Shown: one piece after another, positions 45,378 through 54,444 of the stretch
Layout of the letters: the number at the start of each line of letters is the position of its first letter
Numbering within the stretch: the stretch's first letter is position 1
Source of the DNA: Pseudomonas anatoliensis
Lineage (GTDB): Bacteria > Pseudomonadota > Gammaproteobacteria > Pseudomonadales > Pseudomonadaceae
NCBI RefSeq assembly: GCF_017976235.1
Contig: NZ_JACVHC010000007.1
Location: 1 to 64,000 of the forward strand
Length of the DNA stretch: 64,000 bases
Reading direction: 5' to 3'
Made by a program: the position numbers and the translations under genes
Notes under the pieces: model-generated
The model's database searches: none
Told to the model about the DNA's origin: nothing
The model's input: only the letters and a program-made list of their open reading frames with translations

Positions 45378-45466
45378 AAAGATCGCTGCCTGGTTGCACT
45401 CGAAAGCTCCTACAGGGGGAGCATCGAACTCCTATAGGAGCGGCCGAAGGCTGCGATCTTTTGATC
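45378..45466. repeat. Asymmetric REP pair, variant left arm
   Basis: Left arm AAAGATCGCTGCCTGGTTGCACTCGAAAGCTCC, right arm ATAGGAGCGGCCGAAGGCTGCGATC. The GTTGCACTCGA insert is the same type of change as at 16701. Between nasT and the nasA promoter. Confidence 0.8.
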
Positions 45467-45477
45467 TTGCTGGTTAT

Positions 45478-46053
45478 TCAGCCGAGTAATTCACTCATGG
45501 CAATAATCTGCTCCGCCACCTGAATCAGCTTCTGCTGGCGGCTCATGGCTTGGCGCCGCATCAGGGTGTAGGCCTCTTCCTCGTTGCAGTCCTTCATCTT
45601 CATCAACAGCCCCTTGGCCAGTTCGATGCGCTTGCGCTCCGCCAGTTGCTGGTCGCGGGCTTGCAACTGCGCACGCAACGCCTGATCACTTTCAAAGCGC
45701 GCCATCGCCACATCGAGAATCGGCTGCAAACGTTGTGCGTGAATGCCTTCAACGATGTAGGCACTGACCCCGGACTTGATCGCCTGACGCATCACGCCGG
45801 GGTCATGTTCGTCGGTAAACATCACGATCGGGCGTGGCTGGTCGCGGCTGACCAGCACCACTTGCTCCATTACATCGCGGCTCGGTGACTCGGTATCGAT
45901 CAGGATGACGTCCGGGCGCACCGTTTCGACGCGTGCGGGCAGGTCGATGGTCAGGCCAGACTCGTCAATTACCTCGAAACCGGCCTCGGTCAGAGCGGCT
46001 TTCAGGCGTCCGACTTTTTTCGCTGTGTCGTTGATCAGCAGAATGCGCAGCAT
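45478..46053 (-). CDS. nasT: ANTAR-domain antiterminator NasT
   Basis: A 191-residue response-regulator-like protein: an N-terminal receiver-like domain (MLRILLINDTAKKVGRLKAAL, DVILIDTESPSRDV) and a C-terminal ANTAR RNA-binding domain (ELAKGLLMKMKDCNEEEAYTLMRRQAMSRQQKLIQVAEQII). It binds leader RNAs with paired hexaloop hairpins and stops termination. Two such leaders lie in this window, upstream of nirB and nasA. It is 15 bp downstream of nasS, its inhibitor. Confidence 0.95.
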   Translation of the reverse strand: MLRILLINDTAKKVGRLKAALTEAGFEVIDESGLTIDLPARVETVRPDVILIDTESPSRDVMEQVVLVSRDQPRPIVMFTDEHDPGVMRQAIKSGVSAYIVEGIHAQRLQPILDVAMARFESDQALRAQLQARDQQLAERKRIELAKGLLMKMKDCNEEEAYTLMRRQAMSRQQKLIQVAEQIIAMSELLG

Positions 46054-46068
46054 GTTGGCGGTCTCCTG

Positions 46069-47280
46069 TCAGCGGCGGGCGAGAAGGGGAGCGTCGTCGC
46101 TCAGAGCGTGCAGCTTGAAGCTGCGCGCATAACCGGCCGGATCGCTGCCGTCCCAGATCTTGCCGTCGAGCAACTGACTGCTGCGCATGTCCGTGCCCCA
46201 CGCGGCAACGCCGACAGCGGTCGCCGCGTCGCGATAAAGGCCCAATTGCTGAACCTGACGCGCCACGGCGAGGTAATCCGGGTCTTCGCGCAGCAAACCC
46301 CAGCGGCGGAACTGGGTCATGAACCACATGCCGTCGGAGAGATACGGCAGATTGACTTCGCCATTGCCGTGAAAGCGCAAGGCGTGGGGATCCTGCCAGC
46401 GATTACCGAGGCCGTCGGCGTAGTCGCCGAGAAAGCGCGGTTCGATGCACGAAACCGGCGCGTCGAGATAATCCGGGGCGCTGAGCAATTGCGCGGTGCT
46501 GCGGCGATTTTCCGGGCTTTCTTCGATGAATCGGCTGGCTTCGAGAATCGCCATCACCAGCGCGCGCGCGGTGTTCGGGTATTGCTCGACGAAGGCGCGG
46601 GTGCAGCCGAGGACTTTTTCCGGATGATCGGGCCAGATGGTCTGGCTGGTGGCCAGCGTAAAGCCGAGATCCTGCTGCACCGCGCTGGCGGCCCACGGTT
46701 CGCCGACGCAAAAGCCGTCGATTCGTCCCGCTTGCAGGTGCGCGACCATTTGCGGCGGCGGCACCACCACGCTGTCGACATCCTGTAACGGATGAATGCC
46801 CTGGCTCGCCAGCCAGTAATAAAGCCACATCGCGTGTGTGCCGGTCGGGAAGGTCTGGGCGAAAGTCAGTTTTGCGCGGGATTGGTGCACGTGGCGATCC
46901 AGCGCTTCAGGACTGCTCACGCCGAGGCTTTGCAGGCCGTGGGAGAGGTTGAGGCTCTGGCCGTTTTGGTTGAGGCCCATCAACACGGCCATGTCGGTGG
47001 ATGCGACGCCGCCGATGCCCAAATGCACGGCGTAGATCAAACCGTACAGGCTGTGGGCGGCATCGAGTTCGCCGCTGACCAGTTTGTCGCGCAGGTTGGC
47101 CCATGACGTCTGGCGCTTGAGGTTCAGGGTCAGGCCATAAGGTTGAGCGAAACCCTGAGTGGCGGCCACCACTACCGAGGCGCAATCGCTCAGGGCCATG
47201 AAACCAAGGTTGATCGCAGTCTTTTCCGGAGCATCGCTGCCGTTGACCCAGGCCAGCGGCCCGACGGAGGGTTCATTCAT
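46069..47280 (-). CDS. nasS: Nitrate sensor/regulator NasS
   Basis: A 403-residue protein of the NrtA-type nitrate-binding family but without a signal peptide, so it works in the cytosol. It sequesters NasT and releases it on nitrate or nitrite binding. Typical are TAINLGFMALSDCASVVVAATQGFA at the start and the VGEPWAASAV ligand-binding segment. An in-frame TTG five codons upstream exists; AGGTG before the ATG at 47280 favours that start. Confidence 0.93.
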   Translation of the reverse strand: MNEPSVGPLAWVNGSDAPEKTAINLGFMALSDCASVVVAATQGFAQPYGLTLNLKRQTSWANLRDKLVSGELDAAHSLYGLIYAVHLGIGGVASTDMAVLMGLNQNGQSLNLSHGLQSLGVSSPEALDRHVHQSRAKLTFAQTFPTGTHAMWLYYWLASQGIHPLQDVDSVVVPPPQMVAHLQAGRIDGFCVGEPWAASAVQQDLGFTLATSQTIWPDHPEKVLGCTRAFVEQYPNTARALVMAILEASRFIEESPENRRSTAQLLSAPDYLDAPVSCIEPRFLGDYADGLGNRWQDPHALRFHGNGEVNLPYLSDGMWFMTQFRRWGLLREDPDYLAVARQVQQLGLYRDAATAVGVAAWGTDMRSSQLLDGKIWDGSDPAGYARSFKLHALSDDAPLLARR

Positions 47281-47515
47281 CGCATGCACCTGCAAAAGCC
47301 GCCTTCAAAAAAAACGCCGCCACCGGTTTTGCGCAGGCAAAACCCCATGACGACGCCATTGTCCCGGCCCGTACGCCGCCATTGGCGTGCGGGCTGATGG
47401 CAAGAAGGGTGCAAGGCATATGCCAGTCGCGTCGATTTGCGCGTGCGCCTCGCGCGGTGGGTCGATGCCCGGCTATAATCGCCGCCTCTTTTCGCCGCCC
47501 GAGTCATCGCCGCCC

Positions 47516-48538
47516 ATGTACACCCTGGCCCGTCAGCTGTTGTTCAAACTTTCCCCGGAAACCTCCCACGATCTGTCGCTGGATCTGATCGGCGCGGGTG
47601 GGCGTTTGGGCCTCAACGGTCTGCTGTGCAAGGCGCCAGCGAAGGTGCCGGTGACGGTCATGGGCCTGGAGTTCCCCAACCCGGTGGGTCTGGCGGCGGG
47701 TCTGGACAAGAACGGCGCGGCCATCGACGGCTTCGCGCAGTTGGGTTTCGGTTTTGTCGAAATCGGCACCGTGACCCCGCGTCCACAACCGGGCAACCCG
47801 AAACCACGGATTTTCCGCCTGCCGGAAGCCGAGGCGATCATCAATCGCATGGGCTTCAACAATCTGGGTGTGGATAACCTGCTGACGCGGGTAGCCGCGG
47901 CCAAATACAAGGGCGTGCTGGGGATCAACATCGGCAAGAACTTCGATACCCCGGTTGAACGCGCGGTTGACGATTACCTGATCTGCCTGGACAAAGTCTA
48001 CGCCCACGCCAGTTACATCACCGTCAACGTCAGCTCGCCGAATACCCCGGGCCTGCGCAGCTTGCAGTTCGGCGATTCGCTCAAGCAGTTGCTGGCTGAC
48101 CTGGCCACTCGTCGCGCCGAACTGGCGTTGCGCCATGGCAAGCATGTGCCGCTGGCGATCAAGATTGCCCCGGACATGACCGACGAAGAAACCGCGCAGG
48201 TCGCGCAAGCGCTGATCGAAACCGGGATGGACGCGGTCATTGCCACCAACACCACGCTGAGCCGTGTAGGCGTTGAAGGCATGGAGCACGGTGACGAGGC
48301 GGGCGGCCTGTCCGGTGCGCCAGTGCGGGACAAGAGCACCCACACCGTGAAAGTGCTGGCGGCTGAGTTGGGTGGGCGTTTGCCGATCATTGCGGCGGGC
48401 GGGATTACTGAAGGCAAGCACGCTGCTGAGAAGATCACTGCGGGTGCCAGTCTGGTGCAGATTTACTCGGGCTTCATCTATAAGGGCCCGGCGCTGATTC
48501 GTGAATCCGTCGACGCCATCGCCGCCCTGCGCAAATAA
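47516..48538 (+). CDS. pyrD: Dihydroorotate dehydrogenase (quinone), class 2
   Basis: Oxidises dihydroorotate to orotate with quinone as acceptor, in pyrimidine synthesis; 340 residues, membrane-associated through an N-terminal helix (MYTLARQLLFKLSPETSHDLS). FMN and substrate motifs are GLAAGLDKNG, TVNVSSPNTPGLR (catalytic Ser region) and IAAGGITEG. The frame opens at 47387 with unrelated residues; the ATG at 47516 gives the conserved start. It is divergent from nasS. Confidence 0.96.
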   Translation: MYTLARQLLFKLSPETSHDLSLDLIGAGGRLGLNGLLCKAPAKVPVTVMGLEFPNPVGLAAGLDKNGAAIDGFAQLGFGFVEIGTVTPRPQPGNPKPRIFRLPEAEAIINRMGFNNLGVDNLLTRVAAAKYKGVLGINIGKNFDTPVERAVDDYLICLDKVYAHASYITVNVSSPNTPGLRSLQFGDSLKQLLADLATRRAELALRHGKHVPLAIKIAPDMTDEETAQVAQALIETGMDAVIATNTTLSRVGVEGMEHGDEAGGLSGAPVRDKSTHTVKVLAAELGGRLPIIAAGGITEGKHAAEKITAGASLVQIYSGFIYKGPALIRESVDAIAALRK

Positions 48539-48557
48539 CCCAGGCTGTCCCGGCCAA

Positions 48558-48650
48558 TGTAGGAGCTGCCGAAGGCTGCGATCTTTTGATCTTGATGTCG
48601 ATTTTAAAAAAACAGGATCAAAAGATCGCAGCCTGCGGCAGCTCCTACAG
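48558..48650. repeat. REP pair with unlike arms (CTTCGG and CAGG versions)
   Basis: The left arm has CTGCCGAAGGCTGCG, the right arm CGCAGCCTGCGGCAG, so the two copies belong to different sub-versions. Between pyrD and rmf. Confidence 0.88.
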
Positions 48651-48690
48651 GGGTAGTCGGCAGACATTCGAAAGGCAAATCGACCGGGCA

Positions 48691-48716
48691 TAAAAAAGGG
48701 CTCCTCGAAGGAGCCC
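48691..48716 (-). terminator. Terminator of rmf
   Basis: On the minus strand GGGCTCCT pairs with AGGAGCCC and is followed by six U (AAAAAA at 48692-48697 on plus). It is 87 bp after the rmf stop. Confidence 0.8.
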
Positions 48717-48802
48717 CTGGGCCGTAGCCCGCCGTCCGGGAAGGACGTGCGTGGTTAATGCGTTACAAATTCAGATTGTCGTGTCGGAATAAATGCCCTG
48801 TG

Positions 48803-49018
48803 TCAGCCGACGGCGTGAAGTTCGTTGAGTCTGTGGATTCCCGCAGTGCCGGTCATACCGTCCCAGTTGTCGCCGCGTCCTTCTCGCCAGCCGTTAATCC
48901 AGGCTTGGCGTACCGACGGTAGAGTAAATGGGCAAAGCTCACGGGATTTGCCACCAACGCCATATTGATATCCGCGCAAAAATGCTCTTTCCAACGGATC
49001 ACGCTTAAGTCTTCTCAT
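48803..49018 (-). CDS. rmf: Ribosome modulation factor
   Basis: A 71-residue basic protein that dimerises 70S ribosomes into inactive 100S particles in stationary phase. MRRLKRDPLERAFLRGYQYG and RQAWINGWREGRGDNWDG are the family signatures. It is strongly conserved and unmistakable despite its size. A leader with two tandem hairpins lies upstream (49058-49091). Confidence 0.95.
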   Translation of the reverse strand: MRRLKRDPLERAFLRGYQYGVGGKSRELCPFTLPSVRQAWINGWREGRGDNWDGMTGTAGIHRLNELHAVG

Positions 49019-49549
49019 AGGGTGTTTCCCTCACTTGTTGACTGTATGTGTCGCGTTGACCTCAACCGAGGTCTGGCAGAAAAACTCTGCCGGGGGCGGC
49101 TCGCTGCCGGCGTGGCGAGCCAAGGTGTTGACGCCGTTGCGACGTCAACCTGTGGTCATTTCTAACCAATGAGTCACACCGATGGAATGACCGTTTTGTC
49201 ATAAGGACGTAACGAAAAGGGTGCTACGGCAATAAGTAACTGCGTATTTGTTCAATGATTATTGAGCAAACCCCGGTATGATCGGCACCGCGCTGCATGA
49301 TGGGGTTAATCCTTTAGTGAGAATGACCCACGTTTACACTGGGGTACTATTCGACGAAGGGTTGTTTTGAGTCATTTTGTTGCTTCAACATTTTTCTCTG
49401 TCCTTGCATCTAAGCTCTTTTAACCCGAGCAGCAGGGATGGGACGGCACACCTTCGTGCCACGCGGGCGCTCTTTTAGAAAAGCGCCTGATTGAAAACCG
49501 GATCGGCAATGCGTTGCCGGTTCACATAGCCAAAGGCTCTGGAAATACC
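49019..49549. other. Long divergent intergenic region rmf/rlmKL
   Basis: This 531-bp gap contains two tandem hairpins close to rmf (GACCTC-AACC-GAGGTC at 49058-49073; GGCAGA-AAAAC-TCTGCC at 49075-49091). Near rlmKL two more lie at 49445-49460 (GGCAC/GTGCC) and 49466-49487 (GGCGCT/AGCGCC). The middle is AT-rich and should hold both promoters. No credible small gene was found. Confidence 0.6.
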
Positions 49550-51820
49550 ATGTCCGACCAATTCGAACTCTTCCTCACTTGCCCCAAAGGCCTTGAAGGC
49601 CTGCTCATCGAGGAAGCCGTCGGGCTTGGCCTTGAAGAAGCCCGCGAGCACACTTCCGCCGTGCGTGGCATGGCGACCATGGAAACCGCTTATCGCCTGT
49701 GCCTGTGGTCGCGCCTGGCCAACCGCGTGCTGCTGGTGCTCAAGCGCTTCCCGATGAAGGACGCCGAAGACCTATATCACGGCGTGCTCGACGTCGAGTG
49801 GCAAGATCACATGCTCAGCGATGGCACCCTGGCCGTTGAATTCAGCGGCCACGGCTCGGGCATCGACAACACTCACTTCGGCGCCTTGAAGGTCAAGGAC
49901 GCCATCGTCGACAAACTGCGTACCCCGCAGGGCGACCGTCCGTCGATTGACAAGCTCAATCCGGATCTGCGTATTCACCTGCGCCTGGATCGCGGCGAAG
50001 CGATTCTCTCCCTCGACCTCTCCGGCCACAGCCTGCACCAGCGCGGCTACCGCTTGCAGCAAGGTGCAGCGCCGCTGAAGGAAAACCTCGCAGCAGCAAT
50101 CCTGATCCGTTCCGGCTGGCCGCGCATTGCTGCCGATGGCGGCGCGCTGGCTGACCCGATGTGCGGTGTTGGTACGTTCCTCGTCGAAGCGGGGATGATC
50201 GCCGCCGATATGGCGCCGAACCTGCGTCGTGAGCAGTGGGGCTTCACCGCATGGCTGGGCCACGTGCCGGCGCTGTGGAAAAAACTTCACGAAGAAGCGA
50301 CCGAACGTGCCGCCGCCGGTCTGGCCAAGCCGCCGCTGTGGATTCGTGGTTACGAAGCTGACCCACGCCTGATTCAGCCGGGCCGCAACAACGTTGAACG
50401 TGCCGGCCTGAGCGAGTGGATCAAGATCTACCAGGGCGAAGTGGCGACGTTCGAGCCGCGTCCGGATCAGAACCAGAAAGGTCTGGTGATCTGCAACCCA
50501 CCGTACGGCGAGCGTCTGGGTGACGAAGCCAGCCTGCTTTATCTCTACCAGAACCTCGGCGAGCGTCTGCGTCAGGCCTGCCTGAACTGGGAAGCGGCGG
50601 TGTTCACCGGTGCGCCGGATCTGGGCAAGCGCATGGGCATCCGCAGCCACAAACAGTATTCGTTCTGGAACGGCGCACTGCCGTGCAAGCTGCTGCTGAT
50701 CAAAGTCACCCCGGATCAGTTCGTCACTGGCGAGCGTCGCACCCCGGAACAGCGTCAGGTCGAGCGTGAGCAAGCGGCTTACGACCAGACGCCGGACGAG
50801 CCACAAGAGCGCAAATTCAACAAGAACGGCAACCCGATCAAACCCGTGCCTGCACCGGCGCCGGTGGTCGAGCAGGCGCGCTTGAGCGAAGGCGGGCAGA
50901 TGTTTGCCAACCGTCTGCAAAAAAACCTCAAGGCACTGGGCAAGTGGGTCAAGCGCGAAGGCATCGATTGCTACCGCGTTTACGATGCAGACATGCCGGA
51001 ATACGCGATGGCCATCGATCTGTACCACGACTGGGTGCACGTTCAGGAGTACGCCGCGCCGAAATCGATCGACCCGCAAAAGGCTTCGATCCGCATGTTC
51101 GATGCGTTGGCAGCGATTCCGCAGGCGCTGAACATCGACAAGAGTCGCGTGGTGGTCAAACGTCGCGAGCGCCAGAGTGGCACCAAGCAGTACGAACGTC
51201 AGGCTGCGCAGGGCAAGTTCAATGAAGTGACCGAGGGCGGCGTAAAGTTGCTGGTCAACCTCACCGACTACCTCGACACCGGGCTGTTCCTGGATCACCG
51301 GGCGATGCGCCTGCGCATTCAGAAGGAGGCGGCCGGCAAGCGCTTCCTCAATCTGTATTGCTACACCGCCACCGCCAGTGTGCACGCGGCCAAGGGCGGT
51401 GCGCGCAGCACCACCAGCGTCGACCTGTCGAAAACCTACCTCGACTGGGCGCGCCGCAACCTGTCGCTGAACGGCTTCTCGGACAAGAACCGTCTGGAGC
51501 AGGGCGACGTGATGGCGTGGCTGGAAAGTTGCCGCGAAGAGTACGACCTGATCTTCATCGATCCGCCGACCTTCTCCAACTCCAAGCGCATGGAAGGCAT
51601 TTTCGACGTGCAGCGTGATCAGGTGCAGTTGATCGACCTGGCCATGGCCCGCCTGTCGCCGGGCGGCGTGTTGTATTTCTCCAACAACTTCCGCAAGTTC
51701 CAGCTGGAAGAGAACCTCGCCGAGCGTTACGCGGTTGAGGAAATCAGCGCGCAGACCATTGATCCGGATTTCGCGCGTAACACCAAGATTCACCGCGCCT
51801 GGAAAATCACGGCTCGTTGA
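49550..51820 (+). CDS. rlmKL: Bifunctional 23S rRNA methyltransferase (G2445 / G2069)
   Basis: A 756-residue fusion. A THUMP domain and RlmL methyltransferase make m2G2445 (substrate motif NPPYGERLGD). The C-terminal RlmK makes m7G2069 (FLNLYCYTATASVHAAKGGA, DPPTFSNSKRMEG). A Pro/charged linker near residues 400-440 (APAPVVEQARLSEGG) separates them. It is about 50 residues longer than E. coli RlmKL, mostly in that linker. The frame opens at 49514; the ATG at 49550 gives the conserved MSDQFELFLTCPKGLE. Confidence 0.95.
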   Translation: MSDQFELFLTCPKGLEGLLIEEAVGLGLEEAREHTSAVRGMATMETAYRLCLWSRLANRVLLVLKRFPMKDAEDLYHGVLDVEWQDHMLSDGTLAVEFSGHGSGIDNTHFGALKVKDAIVDKLRTPQGDRPSIDKLNPDLRIHLRLDRGEAILSLDLSGHSLHQRGYRLQQGAAPLKENLAAAILIRSGWPRIAADGGALADPMCGVGTFLVEAGMIAADMAPNLRREQWGFTAWLGHVPALWKKLHEEATERAAAGLAKPPLWIRGYEADPRLIQPGRNNVERAGLSEWIKIYQGEVATFEPRPDQNQKGLVICNPPYGERLGDEASLLYLYQNLGERLRQACLNWEAAVFTGAPDLGKRMGIRSHKQYSFWNGALPCKLLLIKVTPDQFVTGERRTPEQRQVEREQAAYDQTPDEPQERKFNKNGNPIKPVPAPAPVVEQARLSEGGQMFANRLQKNLKALGKWVKREGIDCYRVYDADMPEYAMAIDLYHDWVHVQEYAAPKSIDPQKASIRMFDALAAIPQALNIDKSRVVVKRRERQSGTKQYERQAAQGKFNEVTEGGVKLLVNLTDYLDTGLFLDHRAMRLRIQKEAAGKRFLNLYCYTATASVHAAKGGARSTTSVDLSKTYLDWARRNLSLNGFSDKNRLEQGDVMAWLESCREEYDLIFIDPPTFSNSKRMEGIFDVQRDQVQLIDLAMARLSPGGVLYFSNNFRKFQLEENLAERYAVEEISAQTIDPDFARNTKIHRAWKITAR

Positions 51821-51967
51821 CGCTTCAAACGATTGGATCCACAGAGCCTTGATTTTTAAAGGCTCTTGGATCTGATCAACGCTAGCCAAATTGATGGCTA
51901 ATAGCTATAAACTCACTCATGGCCAATGGGGGTTTCCCCCGCAATGCTGACGTAGTGAGTTGCCCTT

Positions 51968-54352
51968 ATGTCGTTGCACCCCGTGCGTCCGAAGATCCTG
52001 GGTTTCATCAGCGAAGACGTCTCGGCCTGGCTGGTCGCGATGCTGGTATTGCTCGCCGGCGGGATACTCACGGGGCTGCTTGCCTGGGCCACTTATAGTC
52101 AGTTTGAGCAACAACTGCGTCAGCGCTTTCAGTTGCTGGCCAATGAGCGTTACAGCCGCATCGAAGAGCGATTTCAGGACCAGGAGCAACGCCTCGACAG
52201 CCTGCGCCGCTTCTTCACCAATTCCCGATCGGTGTCTCGCACCGAGTTCGATGGTTACACCCGACCCTTATTACTGCGTACCCAGGCCTATTCGTTTGCC
52301 CTCAGGGTCAGTGCTGCCGAGCGCGCCGAATTTGAGCAGAGCGTGCGTGAGGAAGGCCTGAGCACGTTTACGATTCGCGAACTTAATGAGCAGGGCGAGT
52401 TGCAACTGGCGGGCGCCCGAGATGAATACGTGCCGGTGTTATACAGCCAGACCCAAAGCCGTCTGGGCTCGCCGCTGGGCTACGATTTGCTCGCGCAACC
52501 GCTGCGCCGCGACGCCCTGCAGCGTGCCGATGAGCTGCGTAATCTGGTCGTTTCGCAACCGATGCATCTGGTCAGTGTCGAGCCAGCCTATGCCCGCGGG
52601 GTCTTGCTGATGGCGCCAGTCATTCGCGAGGGCCAGCAAAAGCCTTTCGGCTATGTGATGGCAGTGATCAGCATGCGCCAGTTGCTGGCAGACGGTTTGC
52701 CGGACGCGTTCCATGACTACCTTTCGGTGCGCATTCTCGACCTGTCGATCCCTGATCAGCACGAGGTGCTCTACGAATCGAGCAACGATCCGGCACCCAG
52801 TGCGCTGGCCACGACGCGGCTGGTACGCATGGCCGATCACGACTATCAGGTTGATATTCTGCCGAGCGACGCGTTCATGCAGGCCAACCACTCGTCGGTG
52901 GGCAGTGTGCTGGTTCTCGGTGGATTGCTCAGCCTGCTGCTGAGCGCGTTGCTCTATGTGCTGGTCAGCCAGCGCCAGCGTGCCTTGCATCTGGTCGAGC
53001 AGCGCACGCAAGAGTTGCACGACAGCGAACAGGAACTGCGCGGCACTCACGGGCAGTTGCGCGGCGTGCTGAATGCCGCAACGCAGGTGGCAATCATCGC
53101 CACCGATCTGCGCGGGGTGATCAGCACGTTCAACCCCGGCGCCGAACAGATGCTGGGCTACCGCAGCGACGAAGTGGTCGGCCGAATGACCCTGGAAAAC
53201 CTGCATTTTCCGCGCGAACTGATGGCCCGCGCCGCGGAATTGAGTGCGCGTTACGGTAAAACGATTCCGACCTGTCAGGCGATGCTGGTCGAGGGCGGCG
53301 AAGTCGGCGGGCACGAGGCGCGCGAGTGGACGCTGATCTGCCATGACGGCAGTCATCTGCCGGTGAACATGCTCGCCACCCCCGTGCTTGATGAGCAGGG
53401 CCTGTGGGTCGGGCATCTGGCGATCTGTATCGACATCACCGAGCGCAAGCGTGTGCACGAGGCGCTGGCGGCGCGTGATGTACTGTTGAAAAAGCTCAGC
53501 GCTCACGTGCCCGGCGGCATTTACCAGTTCAAGATGGAATTCGACGGTCGCTTCAGTGTGATCTACGCCAGCGACGGCATCCGCGAGATCTACGAACTCG
53601 AACCGGATGTGCTGCTGCTCGATGCCGAGGCAATTTTCTCCCGTATCTATCCGCAGGATGTAATCCGCGTGCGCGCCTCGATTCGGGCATCAGCGCACAA
53701 CCTCAGCCCATGGCGCGAGGAATATCGCGTGCAGTTGCCCGCACGCGGTCTGCGCTGGGTGCGCGGCGAGGCGACGCCGGAGGAGCTGCCGGGTGGTGGC
53801 GTGCTGTGGCATGGCTACATCTCGGACATTTCCGATTTGAAGCGCGTGGAGGAGGAACTGCGGGCGCTGTCGATCACGGATTCGTTGACCGGTATCCACA
53901 ACCGTCGCTATTTCCAGGAGCGCCTGACCACCGAAATGGCCCGGGTGGAGCGCGGCGGCGGTGAACTGTCGGTGATCATGCTCGACATCGACCATTTCAA
54001 ACGGATCAACGACCAGTACGGCCATGCCGTAGGCGACCGCGTGCTGCAAGCCGTGTGCGAGCGCATCGGTCATCGCTTGCGCCGCACGGATGTGTTCTGT
54101 CGCTTGGGTGGTGAGGAATTCATGGTGCTCTGCCCGGACATCGACGGCGAACACGCGCACATGCTCGCCATGGAATTGTGGCAAGGGCTGCGCAGTACGC
54201 CGGTTGATGTGGTCGGCGTGGTGACCGCCAGTTTCGGTATCGCCAGTTGGCGACCGGGGGAGGGCGCTGATTCGCTGCTGCTGCGCGCGGATTCAGGGGT
54301 GTACATGGCGAAGCAGCGCGGGCGGGATCGGGTTGAGCGGCAGATGAATTGA
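51968..54352 (+). CDS. Membrane diguanylate cyclase with sensory and PAS domains
   Basis: 794 residues. TM1 (about 20-45) and TM2 (about 313-335; VLVLGGLLSLLLSALLYVLV) bracket a CHASE-like periplasmic sensor. A coiled coil, one PAS with PAC (to ICIDITERKRV) and a second PAS-like segment (IYQFKMEFDGRFSVIYASDG) follow, then a C-terminal GGDEF domain. The active site is intact as GGEEF (714-718), with the RxxD product-inhibition site RRTD at 705-708. No EAL domain is present. It should make c-di-GMP in response to an unknown periplasmic signal. Transcribed alone after rlmKL. Confidence 0.92.
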   Translation: MSLHPVRPKILGFISEDVSAWLVAMLVLLAGGILTGLLAWATYSQFEQQLRQRFQLLANERYSRIEERFQDQEQRLDSLRRFFTNSRSVSRTEFDGYTRPLLLRTQAYSFALRVSAAERAEFEQSVREEGLSTFTIRELNEQGELQLAGARDEYVPVLYSQTQSRLGSPLGYDLLAQPLRRDALQRADELRNLVVSQPMHLVSVEPAYARGVLLMAPVIREGQQKPFGYVMAVISMRQLLADGLPDAFHDYLSVRILDLSIPDQHEVLYESSNDPAPSALATTRLVRMADHDYQVDILPSDAFMQANHSSVGSVLVLGGLLSLLLSALLYVLVSQRQRALHLVEQRTQELHDSEQELRGTHGQLRGVLNAATQVAIIATDLRGVISTFNPGAEQMLGYRSDEVVGRMTLENLHFPRELMARAAELSARYGKTIPTCQAMLVEGGEVGGHEAREWTLICHDGSHLPVNMLATPVLDEQGLWVGHLAICIDITERKRVHEALAARDVLLKKLSAHVPGGIYQFKMEFDGRFSVIYASDGIREIYELEPDVLLLDAEAIFSRIYPQDVIRVRASIRASAHNLSPWREEYRVQLPARGLRWVRGEATPEELPGGGVLWHGYISDISDLKRVEEELRALSITDSLTGIHNRRYFQERLTTEMARVERGGGELSVIMLDIDHFKRINDQYGHAVGDRVLQAVCERIGHRLRRTDVFCRLGGEEFMVLCPDIDGEHAHMLAMELWQGLRSTPVDVVGVVTASFGIASWRPGEGADSLLLRADSGVYMAKQRGRDRVERQMN

Positions 54353-54364
54353 TTGGGTGAAACG

Positions 54365-54440
54365 AAAAGATCGCAGCCTTCGGCAGCTCCTACAGGGTTT
54401 CGCATTCACCTGTAGGAGCTGCCGAAGGCTGCGATCTTTT
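54365..54440. repeat. REP pair (CTGCCGAAGGCTGCGATC type)
   Basis: AAAAGATCGCAGCC at the left and the inverse at the right, around a GGTTTCGCATTCAC centre. Between the convergent cyclase and dacB genes. Confidence 0.9.
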
Positions 54441-54444
54441 GCTT

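Noticed and set aside
49772..51889. 705-codon minus-strand frame
   Set aside because: Antisense shadow of rlmKL.
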